A stretch of DNA of 64,000 bases from an uncultured Bacteroidota bacterium. Its GTDB lineage: Bacteria > Bacteroidota > Bacteroidia > Chitinophagales > Chitinophagaceae. The stretch lies in assembly GCA_903906365.1 (NCBI GenBank), contig CAIVKC010000057.1, positions 62,001 to 126,000 on the forward strand, read 5' to 3'. The position numbers and the translations under genes are program-made. The notes beneath the pieces were generated by a model. It was given only the letters and a program-made list of their open reading frames with translations, was not told the DNA's origin and did not search any database. This document shows positions 56,048 to 64,000 of the stretch, piece by piece (within the stretch, counting starts at the first letter, position 1; each line of letters opens with the position of its first letter).

Positions 56048-57229
56048 ATGAAAAATGTCTACACTACATTTTACAGCGCTTTATTTATTTTGGCGGCCCT
56101 TTTCAGCCAATCCTTATCCGCCCAGACGCTATGCCCGGGCTCCAATGCCGCCAATAAGATCACTTACGTTTATACCTTGGCCACCACTACCGCCAGTTCC
56201 TCCACCATCACCTTTCCCAAGTTTGACCCCAGCAAGGGGACACTGCTTGCAGTTACCCTGGAGGATACCATTTCCGGGATAACAGCTACCACGGTCATGA
56301 ACAGTGGCAGCGTAAGCACGACCTACCAGTTTGTGTTGACGGTGGCCAATGATATCTCCGGGACCGGCATCGATCAGCAGACGACCTATACCAAAAACTA
56401 TGGTCCCAATACCCTGGCGCAGGGGGCAAGCATCCAATATGGCCCCGACAGCCTGTTTACCAATGTGGCAGATTCTTCCACAACAACCAATACGGCCTCA
56501 TACATTGGTACTACGGGTACTGTGTCGTTTGTCTACTCTTTAAGTGGAGGTTTGACCGCCCTGTCCGGCGGCCTGAATTACAATGGCCAGATCAATACCA
56601 CCTACCATGGGGTATTCCGCCTGATTTACTACTGGTGTGCTGCCAACAGCCAAAATAACAACAACTGCATCAACCTGAACGCCGTCAAGGATGCCAGCGG
56701 AACCTGCGTCCATGTGAAATGGAATTCCAACTGCGAGCATACGGGTTGCACCTATGAAATCGGATGCGGCCGGGATGGACAAAACTTTACCCCCTGCGGG
56801 CAGCAGCATGCCGACTCGCCTTCAGCAAATACCAATGGAACCGGATATGAATATAAATACCCCTGCAGCCAGAGCGAAAGGGCGACCCTGCATTTCCGCA
56901 TCAAATGCACGGACTCCCTGGGCAATGTAACCTATTCACCCGTGAGAACGGTTTGCCTGAACCCCGGGGGGCTGGCCTATTGCCAGGTATACCCCAACCC
57001 GGTCAAAGACGCGGTCAATGTGCAGTTTGATGAAAACATGACAGGTAACTTCGTGGCAGATATCCTCAATGGTTCCGGCCAGTGTGTTCAGCGTTGCCCA
57101 TTGGTCCTCAACGGCACCAACCAGGCAAAAATCAGCCTGAGCGGAAACCACAAACCGGGGTTATACTATCTCTGGATCAGGGACAATGCCCATAACCAGC
57201 AGTTCACCTCCAAAATCTTTATCCAGTAA
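56048..57229 (+). CDS. secreted type IX cargo with choice-of-anchor E domain
   Basis: The 393-residue protein has a signal (ending LSAQ). Residues ~30-200 fit the choice-of-anchor E domain: ITFPKFDPSKGTLLAVTLEDTISG, TTYQFVLTVAND and LSGGLNYNGQINTTYHGVFRLIYYW. A Cys-rich beta domain (~205-310: CVHVKWNSNCEHTGCTYEIGCGRDG) follows, then a type IX sorting tail (~315-393): CQVYPNPVKDAVNVQF, FVADILNGSGQCV, GLYYLWIRDNAHNQQFTSKIFI. It is probably surface-displayed or released. A strong terminator follows. Confidence 0.85.
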   Translation: MKNVYTTFYSALFILAALFSQSLSAQTLCPGSNAANKITYVYTLATTTASSSTITFPKFDPSKGTLLAVTLEDTISGITATTVMNSGSVSTTYQFVLTVANDISGTGIDQQTTYTKNYGPNTLAQGASIQYGPDSLFTNVADSSTTTNTASYIGTTGTVSFVYSLSGGLTALSGGLNYNGQINTTYHGVFRLIYYWCAANSQNNNNCINLNAVKDASGTCVHVKWNSNCEHTGCTYEIGCGRDGQNFTPCGQQHADSPSANTNGTGYEYKYPCSQSERATLHFRIKCTDSLGNVTYSPVRTVCLNPGGLAYCQVYPNPVKDAVNVQFDENMTGNFVADILNGSGQCVQRCPLVLNGTNQAKISLSGNHKPGLYYLWIRDNAHNQQFTSKIFIQ

Positions 57230-57260
57230 TTTTAAATACCCGTTTGCTTGCCAGATTCCT

Positions 57261-57291
57261 GATGCGCCCTTACCAAAGGGCGCATTTTTTT
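57261..57291 (+). terminator. rho-independent terminator of the choice-of-anchor E gene
   Basis: ATGCGCCCTT and AAGGGCGCAT form a perfect 10-bp stem with an ACCA loop, followed by a run of seven T. Confidence 0.97.
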
Positions 57292-57498
57292 GGGGTATCC
57301 ACCCTTGGAAAAGATGGCAGGCATCCATAATCCATGGGCCTGCTCCCCAGCATAGGGACTAAACTTGCCGGACTAGAGTCGTTCATCTATATAAATAAAA
57401 TATTTATATAAATCCCATTTAAATATTGTAAATCAATATTTTAAATGTTTAATTTTTTGAAACACCCCCCTGCCCGGCTCAGCCGGACCCGGACGGGC

Positions 57499-58431
57499 TC
57501 ACAACCAGGTAAAAGGCTCCCCGGAGGCAATATGAGAAACAGGTAGCCCGGGAATGCGGGCAGGAAGCCACTCGGCCAGCCATTGCATGCCTGGTTCCTC
57601 ACTCACCGAATGCCCCAGAATGATCAGGCAGATGGGTGAGCCCAGTAAGCGGGCATCCCTTATATACTCTGCCGTTTCCCATTCCTGCAATTCTCCTACG
57701 ATGAGCACATCGGGTTTCTCCTTTTCGGCAAGGGTGATTTGCATCTGCCCTCCGGCGGCACCGGGAAGCAGGCCAATCCGCTGGCAAACCTGGGACAGGT
57801 CCCCAATGACCCGGAGATGGGTAATGGAAAGGGACCGTTTGAGATGGCTCACCAGGTCCTGGAGGGTGAGGGCAGGAATGGAGAGCACCATCTTACCGGG
57901 CTGATAATAAGGCAGCCAGCCGGCTGCTTTGAGCACCCCGTAACCGATTCCATCTGGGGAGTAGGCATGCCAATAATCGTGAAAGCGCCATACCGAAATA
58001 CCCAACTTGTCCAGTAACTCCTGTTTTTGATGGACGACCCTGTTGTTGGGAACAAAGGAAGTATCATCGAGGTGATTGTAAAAGGTCGGTTCGTGGGCAA
58101 TGATAAAATTAGCCTTCCTTGATGCCGCTTCCCGGATCACCGCCACAGTGGCAAACATGGTTGTCACCACCGCGGTGACCGGCTGCTCCGGAGAACCGCT
58201 TTTGAGGGTATCCACCGTTTGTTTAAACGGGGCCCCTGGTATTTCTTTCAAAATGGTGTCAATGATACCCTGAACAGTGTAGCCGGGTTGCCCTCTGCTC
58301 AGTATCCGCGTTGCCATACCCATTCCGGGCAGGGCCAGCAGGGTTCCCGCCCCGGCCGCTTTCAGGCCCGTGGCGATGAATGCCCGTCTGGGTAAAATGG
58401 ATGACCCTGGTTTGTCATTTGTTGGCTGCAT
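57499..58431 (-). CDS. Tat-exported NIF3 family protein (di-metal centre)
   Basis: The 310-residue protein has a twin-arginine signal (PRRAFIATGLKAAGAGTLLALPG, R15-R16), unlike ordinary cytoplasmic NIF3. NIF3 marks are NFIIAHEPTFYNH (H113, H120; the usual HHP is HEP here), a central SHLKRSLSITHLRVIGD, and the C-terminal ending VSHIASGEPF (His and Glu of the metal site). NIF3 proteins form hexamers with a binuclear metal centre and are GTP cyclohydrolase-like, but their substrate is uncertain. It is the last gene of the D-amino-acid run, 103 bp after the epimerase gene. Confidence 0.85.
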   Translation of the reverse strand: MQPTNDKPGSSILPRRAFIATGLKAAGAGTLLALPGMGMATRILSRGQPGYTVQGIIDTILKEIPGAPFKQTVDTLKSGSPEQPVTAVVTTMFATVAVIREAASRKANFIIAHEPTFYNHLDDTSFVPNNRVVHQKQELLDKLGISVWRFHDYWHAYSPDGIGYGVLKAAGWLPYYQPGKMVLSIPALTLQDLVSHLKRSLSITHLRVIGDLSQVCQRIGLLPGAAGGQMQITLAEKEKPDVLIVGELQEWETAEYIRDARLLGSPICLIILGHSVSEEPGMQWLAEWLPARIPGLPVSHIASGEPFTWL

Positions 58432-58534
58432 GTTCCCTGATTTTAGTTTTATGTAAATGAATTCTACATTCCGGCAAACGGTTGACCGGTGCCCTCAAGG
58501 CTTTCCGGGTGGTGGCATTTGGGAGCGGCTGGTT

Positions 58535-59608
58535 CTACCCTTTTTGGGGGGTTAGTCCCAGTCCGGGCTGGTCAGACAGGTACATACAGCCTTCCCGCAG
58601 CAGGAATCCCCCCTCCACCAGATCCTTGCTCAGATCAAAGCTGCCGTCCAGGTCTAAGAACCGTGTATTGCTGCAGCTGTAGGCGGCATGGAGGGCCGCA
58701 CTGATACTGACCCTGCTTTCATCGTTGCAGCCCCAAAACAGGGAGATCCCGGCGTGTCGGGCAATAAGGGCAATGTCTTTTGCCTCCCGGATGCCCCCGG
58801 CCTTCATGAGTTTGATGTTGAATACCCCATAACGGTGAGGCAATTCGGCCAGGCTTAAGGAAGAGGAAGCGTCCAGCAGGGATTCATCGGCTACCAGCTG
58901 CTTGCGGTCCTCCCAGGGCAGGTTGGAAAGCGCGCGGTCGGCGCCTGCCGCCAGGGGCTGCTCGATCAGTTCTATATCCATACTCCGGGTCGCCTGCAGG
59001 AATTTTTCCAGCCCCCCCAGATCATAACCCTGGTTGGCATCGACCCTAATGATCATTTTTCCACTGAAGTTTTCCCAGAGCCGGGCCACCCGTTCAATAT
59101 CGGCCTCTACATCCCGGCCTGTTTTCACTTTGAGAATGCGAAAGCCCAGATCAAAATAACCCCTGGCCTCTTCCAGCATCTGGGCGCTGTCCTTGATGCC
59201 AATGGTTACCGAGGTAGGCAAACCATCCATTTTCTTACCATAGATATCCGCCACCCCGATCCCGAGGAATTGTCCAAAGAGGTCATGCAGGGCAATATCA
59301 ATGGCAGCCAGTGTGCCCGGTAAGTGCTGGTAATGGCGGGCCGCCTCATCGAGGAGTTGGTTCCAAATCAGGATATCCTTCCCAATGAAGCAGTCCAGAA
59401 ATCCGGAACGCAGATGCGCCAAAGTCTCCGATGGGCTCTCTCCCACTACTTCTGCAAAGGGATTGGAAGCCCCCGTTCCGATGAGTCCGTTTTCCAGCCT
59501 GATCTCCAGGAATACAATCTCCGTATCGGTGATGGTCTTATAGGCGATGGAATAAGGCCTGGTCAAGGGCAATTTTTCCAGCCAGGCAGTAATGGAGTTA
59601 ATCTTCAT
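58535..59608 (-). CDS. dgcA: DgcA/dipeptide-epimerase-like racemase, enolase superfamily
   Basis: The 357-residue protein has the mandelate-racemase/muconate-lactonising fold. Catalytic and metal residues are K160-V-K162 (KxK), D190 (RVDAN), E216 (IEQP), D241 (ADES), K266 (NIKLMK) and D319-L-D321, the DxD motif that fixes the alpha-amino group in L-Ala-D/L-Glu epimerases. Both Ala-Glu dipeptide epimerases and the N-acetyl-D-glutamate racemase DgcA share these marks. The gene overlaps the DUF1611 (DgcN) gene by 11 bp, and that pairing is what points to DgcA rather than YcjG. Cytoplasmic. Confidence 0.75.
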   Translation of the reverse strand: MKINSITAWLEKLPLTRPYSIAYKTITDTEIVFLEIRLENGLIGTGASNPFAEVVGESPSETLAHLRSGFLDCFIGKDILIWNQLLDEAARHYQHLPGTLAAIDIALHDLFGQFLGIGVADIYGKKMDGLPTSVTIGIKDSAQMLEEARGYFDLGFRILKVKTGRDVEADIERVARLWENFSGKMIIRVDANQGYDLGGLEKFLQATRSMDIELIEQPLAAGADRALSNLPWEDRKQLVADESLLDASSSLSLAELPHRYGVFNIKLMKAGGIREAKDIALIARHAGISLFWGCNDESRVSISAALHAAYSCSNTRFLDLDGSFDLSKDLVEGGFLLREGCMYLSDQPGLGLTPQKG

Positions 59609-60674
59609 GGCGGGATTGGTTTATAATGGTTTCAATCAGGGGCACCAATTCGGCAACCCCTTCCTCCAAGGGGAGCAATACGGGTATCTTCAGCAATTCC
59701 TGGAAATGCCTTTGGTGGTCCAGGGCCTCCTGGAGGCTGCAGTGTTCTGTATTAAGCGCCAGGGCAATGACCTGTGAACCATACTGTTTGATCAGGGCTA
59801 TTTCCGATTCAACGGAGGGAATGGCACCCCATGCTTCCATATGATCGTAGTATCTGCGGGCAGGCGCATGTATGAGTATGGCAAACCTCGCATTGCCCGA
59901 AACCAGTAATTCCGAGCCGCATGGGCCGCTCGGATTGCGCAGGGAGGATTGCCCTTCCAGCAGGATAATATCCGGGCTGGTCTCCTGGTAGCAGGTAACG
60001 ATGGCATGTTCGATTTCCCCGGAAATAAAATCGTTCAGGGTCGTATCAAAAATAAAGCCGTACCGGCCGCCCTGCAGCCAGCCGGTCTGACCGGTATAAA
60101 TCATTTCTGCAGCCAGGCCACGGGACCGGCAGGCCTCCATGACCATGCGGCAGGTAGTACGTTTGCCCATGGCACAGTCCATGCCCAGCACGGCGATGAC
60201 CGGGGCCCTGACCCCAAATATGCTGGATGTCCAGAAATGGAGGTCTTTTCTTTTCTTGGGTTTGCGGATATCAATCAGTTCAACCTGGTGACTGGCAGCC
60301 AGGGCCACCAGTTCATCCATTTCTTCCAGGTAATCATGGAGGCCGTTGATGATGGAAATACCATGGCGGATGCACTGGCCTACCTGCTCGCGGATGGCGG
60401 GGGGCATAATGCCCCCTACGGTGGCTATCCCGATGATACAATAGCGGATTTTCTGAACCAGGCCCACGGCCTCCTGAACATCCCCGAATACAGGAATGTC
60501 CCGGTGCCTGCCGTCCAGGACCTCGCCGGCATCCCGACCGGCAAAGCGATCATCCACGATGCCAGCAATCTCAAAGCGGTCTGTCCCCCGGATCAGCCCA
60601 TGGGCTGTTTTGGCATCTGCTTCACCCAGCAGGCCCCCTGTTATAACGATGGCTTTTTCTTTCATACATTTCAT
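59598..60674 (-). CDS. dgcN: DUF1611 protein, DgcN-like D-glutamate N-acetyltransferase
   Basis: The 358-residue protein has an N-terminal Rossmann-like domain (AIVITGGLLGEADAKTAHGLIRG, IGIATVGG) and a C-terminal P-loop NTPase-like domain with G164-M-D-C-A-M-G-K171-R-T173-T, then YTGQTGWLQGG, ILLEGQSSLRNPSG. DUF1611 includes DgcN, reported to acetylate D-glutamate, partnered with DgcA. The adjacent enolase-superfamily gene overlaps it by 11 bp, supporting a shared pathway. Starts at 60674 and 60665 are both possible. Identification rests on the family and the pairing, recalled from the literature. Confidence 0.7.
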   Translation of the reverse strand: MKCMKEKAIVITGGLLGEADAKTAHGLIRGTDRFEIAGIVDDRFAGRDAGEVLDGRHRDIPVFGDVQEAVGLVQKIRYCIIGIATVGGIMPPAIREQVGQCIRHGISIINGLHDYLEEMDELVALAASHQVELIDIRKPKKRKDLHFWTSSIFGVRAPVIAVLGMDCAMGKRTTCRMVMEACRSRGLAAEMIYTGQTGWLQGGRYGFIFDTTLNDFISGEIEHAIVTCYQETSPDIILLEGQSSLRNPSGPCGSELLVSGNARFAILIHAPARRYYDHMEAWGAIPSVESEIALIKQYGSQVIALALNTEHCSLQEALDHQRHFQELLKIPVLLPLEEGVAELVPLIETIINQSRHED

Positions 60675-60737
60675 TTTACCTATTAACTGTCCACAGGGGC
60701 GGGCCTGCCCGATGGATGCACCACAGGCGCAGGCTGC

Positions 60738-63257
60738 TCAGTGCTGCTCCCGCAGCAGCAGCATCCCGGTGTACAGACCGGTGGGCTTTTTGTCCGAATA
60801 GACCAGACCACCGTTCACCCAGACCTTTAGTATCCCTTCCGACAAGGCTTTTGAATTATGGATATCGGCCAGGTCCTGGACCTGACCGGGATCAAAAAGA
60901 ACCAGATCCGCATAATATCCGGGGGCGACCACCCCGCGCATGGACAGACCCACATGTTCGGCCGCAAGGGCGGTCATTTTATGGATCGCCGTTTCCAGGC
61001 TCATGATCTTTTGTTGGCGAACGTACCTGCCTAGTACGCGTGTAAAGGATCCATAGCCCCTGGGATGGCCTCCGTTGGAACCGTCTGAGCAGATATTGGT
61101 ATTGGCCCAGGAAAGAAACTGCATCACATCGTCTTCCAGCATGGATTTGGCCATGATGGTTTCCACCCCGCTGCTGTCGGGGTTCTTTTTTTCATATTGC
61201 TCCGCCTCTGAAATCAGCCCCATCAGGGTAACCGGTATGGTCTCATGACGCAGGGCTGAAATCTCTGTTATGGATTTAAGCACATAGGCATGGTTGGGTT
61301 TAAAGCGGGACAGGTAAGAATGCGCGGGGTCAAAGGTATGCTCAACGGCAAAGGATGCACTCAATGGATTGCTATAATCGGTCTTGGGGAACAGTACCCG
61401 CAGGGTGCTGCTCCAGTAATCGTAGGGGTAACAGTCAGCGGTGATGTCCACCCCTTGCTGGCGGGCGGCTTCCAGCCGGGACAGGACCAGGTTGGCCGAG
61501 CCCCAGTCGTCCTTCAAAGCGATCTTGAAATGGGAAATCTGAACCGGGATTTTCGCCTCACGGCCAATGGCTATGATTTCCTCCAGGGCTTCCTGGAAAT
61601 TGATGTCCTCACTGCGCATGTGACTGATGTACCTGCCCTTGCAGGCAGCGGCTGCTTTGGCCAGCTCCAGCACTTCATGCCTGCTGGAAAAATAGGCACC
61701 GGCATATTCCAGTCCCGTGGATAATCCCAGGGAGCCCTTCCTGAGTTCCTCCTGAAGCGCCCCTTTCATGCGGGTAATCTCCGAATCGGAGGCGGGGCGG
61801 GACAGCTGGGAATTGCCGAGGACGGCTTCCCGAAGGGTGGTGTGACCGGTATAGGAGGCCACATTGATGGCGGGGGGCCTGGCCAGTATCTTTTTTTGCA
61901 GACTGTCCATGGGATCACTCTCTCCGTCCTGTCCGGCCACTATCGTGGTTACCCCCTGGCTAAGATCCCCCAGGGCTTCGGGATACTGCTGCAGGGAGCC
62001 TTCCATATGACTATGCGTATCAATGAAACCCGGAGCCAGAACCATGCCTCCTCCGTCAGTCACCGGCTCCCCGGGAAAGGCAGAGAGTTCTTGGGAAACG
62101 GCCAGAATCCGGTCACCCCGGATCCGCACCGAAGTATTTCGGGCCGGGACTCCGGTTCCATCAATGAGCCGGACATGGGTGATGAGCCGGGTGGCGGGCA
62201 GGGTAACGGCCAAACCCTGGAAAAGGGGAATGGCAAAGGCAGGGGGTATTGCTCCGCTGGTCAGCACAATCAGGGTCCTGCGATTTTTTACATCGCGGCA
62301 GATGCTGTTTCTGAAGCCGTTCCAGGATCCGGTGTGGTCATATATTTCGCCGGGTTTTGAAATATTCCAGCCAAAACCATAGGGATAGGTACTTCCATCA
62401 GTTAACCGGACCGGCTGGAAGGCCTGATCCAGGGTGGCTTTTTTTACCAGCTTCTCCGTATATAGGCTCTGCTCCCAGGTAAAGAGGTCTTCCACGGAGG
62501 AATAGATGTTTCCGTCTCCGGTAACCCCGTCCACGGGGGTCAAATCCGACAGGGAGCGTATTTGATTGTCCTGCCGGAAACCGTAAACATGGTTGGCGGG
62601 AACCACGGGCATATTTATGTGATAGAGGTAGGTATTGCGCAGGCCAAGCGGCCTGAAAATAGATTGCTCCAGAAATGCAGAGGCCGCCAGGTGCGTAACC
62701 CGTTCCAGGATACAGCTCAGCAGGACATAATTGGTATTGCAGTATTTCCATTGCTGCCCGGGCAAAAAGACCGGGGGAGCCTTCAGGCGGACCAGCAATT
62801 GTACCAGCCCTTCATTGGTAAGCGTATCCGTGGTTCTTCTGAACTGTTGGAAAAGATCAAAATACTCCGGCAGGCCGGAAGTATGGGTCAACAACTGTCG
62901 TATATGGATCCCATCATATGGAAGTTCCGGAATGTATTTTTTGACCTCATCGTCCAAACCGATTTTTCCCTGCTCGCTCAGTATCAGAAAGGCCATACCG
63001 AAGAACTGCTTGGACACCGAAGCCAGGTTGAAGGCGGAGCTTGTTTTAAGCCGTTCCCCTGTACGGAAATCTGTGACACCCAGCGCCTTTTTATATAATA
63101 TCCTGCCATGCTCTGCATATAAAACGGTCCCGTTGAACTGATCGCTGCCATGAAGGGCCTCGATGATAGAATCCAGCTGCCGGACAAAGGGGGATATTTG
63201 TGCCTTGGACCCCGGGGAACCGAACAGGCAGCAAGCAATAAAGAGATATTTTTTCAT
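60738..63257 (-). CDS. secreted fusion: serine beta-lactamase-like domain + N-acyl-D-amino-acid deacylase
   Basis: The 839-residue protein has a signal (MKKYLFIACCLFGSPGSKAQ). Residues ~25-345 are a class C beta-lactamase/DD-peptidase-like fold: SxxK at S80-V-S-K83, YxN at Y172-C-N174 and H308-T-G310. Residues ~360-820 are an amidohydrolase of the D-aminoacylase type: FIDTHSHME (H415, H417), GLSTGLEYAGAY (E517), ISHMRSE (H546), VQISHFK (H576) and SDGSNGGHPRGYGSF (D725). Both catalytic sites look intact. It could cut D-amino-acid-containing peptides and release the D-residue in the periplasm. It starts 63 bp upstream of the DUF1611 gene, in the same operon. The frame extends to 63299; ATG 63257 gives the signal. 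Confidence 0.85.
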   Translation of the reverse strand: MKKYLFIACCLFGSPGSKAQISPFVRQLDSIIEALHGSDQFNGTVLYAEHGRILYKKALGVTDFRTGERLKTSSAFNLASVSKQFFGMAFLILSEQGKIGLDDEVKKYIPELPYDGIHIRQLLTHTSGLPEYFDLFQQFRRTTDTLTNEGLVQLLVRLKAPPVFLPGQQWKYCNTNYVLLSCILERVTHLAASAFLEQSIFRPLGLRNTYLYHINMPVVPANHVYGFRQDNQIRSLSDLTPVDGVTGDGNIYSSVEDLFTWEQSLYTEKLVKKATLDQAFQPVRLTDGSTYPYGFGWNISKPGEIYDHTGSWNGFRNSICRDVKNRRTLIVLTSGAIPPAFAIPLFQGLAVTLPATRLITHVRLIDGTGVPARNTSVRIRGDRILAVSQELSAFPGEPVTDGGGMVLAPGFIDTHSHMEGSLQQYPEALGDLSQGVTTIVAGQDGESDPMDSLQKKILARPPAINVASYTGHTTLREAVLGNSQLSRPASDSEITRMKGALQEELRKGSLGLSTGLEYAGAYFSSRHEVLELAKAAAACKGRYISHMRSEDINFQEALEEIIAIGREAKIPVQISHFKIALKDDWGSANLVLSRLEAARQQGVDITADCYPYDYWSSTLRVLFPKTDYSNPLSASFAVEHTFDPAHSYLSRFKPNHAYVLKSITEISALRHETIPVTLMGLISEAEQYEKKNPDSSGVETIMAKSMLEDDVMQFLSWANTNICSDGSNGGHPRGYGSFTRVLGRYVRQQKIMSLETAIHKMTALAAEHVGLSMRGVVAPGYYADLVLFDPGQVQDLADIHNSKALSEGILKVWVNGGLVYSDKKPTGLYTGMLLLREQH

Positions 63258-63441
63258 GTGTAGCATATAAAATAAAAATAAACTATTTCGATCATGCAAT
63301 TGGACCCTTCCTGAAATTATTCAGGGCGCAGTCAATAGCTGTATGGCTGGCAGGGTTGGTAAGGAGGGCGTCCAGATCCCCCCGGTGTGACCAATCCCGC
63401 TCTCTGTCTGTCTGTCCCGGGGACTTTGAAGTTAAAGACGG
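63258..63441. other. gap upstream of the fusion gene
   Basis: The 184 bp lie between the fusion gene and the beta-propeller gene on the same strand. The sequence next to the fusion start is AT-rich. No palindrome or terminator was seen, so the propeller gene may share the transcript. Confidence 0.35.
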
Positions 63442-63999
63442 TTATTTGGGAATGGCCCACACCGTTTTGAGATACAGATTACTGATCCATATATAATTAG
63501 ATGATGACCGGACGGCCCCGTCGGTCCTGGCCTGAGGGCCCTGGCTCCCCTGGCTTGCATAAATCCGGGTGACCCTGTTTAAGCGTGGGTCAATGCACTG
63601 CAGCGGCCTGGAGGGATTGGTTGAAACCACCCATATCCTACCCCCGCCGGCTGCGATATCCCCTCCCCCGCCGGGAGCCTGCACATCGATGGTGGCCGTG
63701 ACCTGCCGGGTACCCGGGTCAATCCGGGTAACGGTACCCGCACCCTGGTCCAGCGTCCACACCGCCCCTTCACCGGCTGCCAAAAACCGCGGGTTCTTGC
63801 CAACGGCTATGGAACCGGTCAACAGGTTGCTTTTCAGGTCTACCCTTTGAACCTGGTTATGCACGCGGTCGGAAACCCAGATTGCGCCAAATCCGACGCA
63901 GAGCGCGGCCGAACCCGGGGACACTTTAATGCGGGCTTCCACGCGGTTGGTCCCGGGGTTTATCCTGGAAAGGACGCCAGCGGAATCAGAAAGTATCCA
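63442..63999 (-). CDS. YVTN/NHL-like beta-propeller protein (5' end outside window)
   Basis: The reading frame is open to the right edge, so the start lies beyond the window. About 186 residues are visible. They hold regular propeller repeats of ~40 residues: AIWVSDRVHNQVQRVDLKSN, AVWTLDQGAGTVTRIDPGTRQVTATIDV, RIWVVSTNP, each with a Val-Asp/Ile-Asp-Pro turn; this resembles virginiamycin B lyase or YVTN families. The apparent GTG at 63942 is not the true start. It precedes the fusion gene on the same strand, 184 bp apart. Confidence 0.7.
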   Translation of the reverse strand, partial: WILSDSAGVLSRINPGTNRVEARIKVSPGSAALCVGFGAIWVSDRVHNQVQRVDLKSNLLTGSIAVGKNPRFLAAGEGAVWTLDQGAGTVTRIDPGTRQVTATIDVQAPGGGGDIAAGGGRIWVVSTNPSRPLQCIDPRLNRVTRIYASQGSQGPQARTDGAVRSSSNYIWISNLYLKTVWAIPK

Positions 64000-64000
64000 A

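Noticed and set aside
1-64000. tRNA, rRNA, CRISPR array, insertion sequence or phage genes
   Set aside because: Looked for by eye in all gaps; no tRNA-like fold end, repeat-spacer pattern, transposase or integrase was seen.

Overview
The window looks like a chromosome segment of a free-living Bacteroidota bacterium, most likely of the Chitinophagaceae. The signs are a SusC/SusD pair, several TonB-dependent receptors, a SprE/PorW homologue, two proteins with type IX secretion C-terminal sorting domains, many secreted proteins whose signal peptides end in AQ/SAQ, few clear Shine-Dalgarno sequences, and promoter boxes of the TAnnTTTG type. I see no rRNA, tRNA, CRISPR array, insertion sequence, phage gene or integrase. 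Family and order assignments are inferences from protein features read by eye. Layout: (1) 1-3.4 kb, the end of a TonB-dependent receptor gene overlapping a TSUP (TauE/SafE) permease that carries a CysG/Met8-like NAD domain. (2) 3.4-6.3 kb, small housekeeping and unknown genes: a 28-residue membrane peptide, a GNAT acetyltransferase, a lipoprotein, a SprT-like protein and an AtpI-like membrane protein. (3) 6.5-13.3 kb, a cell-envelope group: a bactofilin with a perfect 51-bp duplication, a membrane partner gene, SprE/PorW and a class A penicillin-binding protein. (4) 13.5-28.8 kb, a LacI regulator followed by a minus-strand glycan-degradation block: a GH95-like enzyme, a GH31 enzyme, a DUF5107/TPR protein, a DUF6067-like glycosidase and a DUF3472 protein. 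A PepSY membrane gene lies inside the block on the other strand. A double palindromic LacI-type operator and a hairpin with a U-run precede the block. (5) 29-38.2 kb, a DUF3857/transglutaminase protein and the SusC/SusD pair. (6) 38.2-39.4 kb, 1.2 kb without genes, holding a nested set of inverted repeats that could be a structured RNA. (7) 39.4-46.4 kb, two divergent paralogous sortilin/BNR beta-propeller proteins and a ferric-reductase-like haem membrane protein. (8) 46.6-57.2 kb, a metal-type TonB-dependent receptor with a membrane-anchored neighbour, two type IX secretion cargo proteins, a TonB C-terminal-domain protein and lipoproteins. (9) 57.5-64 kb, a minus-strand run of Tat-exported NIF3, a DgcA/dipeptide-epimerase-like racemase, DgcN (DUF1611), a secreted fusion of a serine beta-lactamase-like domain with an N-acyl-D-amino-acid deacylase, and a truncated beta-propeller gene. 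How they work together: region 4 and the SusC/SusD pair form a polysaccharide utilisation system in which SusC/D imports oligosaccharides, GH95/GH31/DUF6067 trim them and a LacI regulator senses a sugar. SprE and the two C-terminal-domain proteins point to a working type IX secretion system encoded elsewhere. Region 9 is the most attractive candidate for a little-described system. In it a periplasmic bifunctional hydrolase would free D-amino acids from D-containing peptides such as peptidoglycan stems, and cytoplasmic DgcN/DgcA would turn D-glutamate into N-acetyl-L-glutamate. This is a model built from domain identities and gene order, not a demonstrated pathway.
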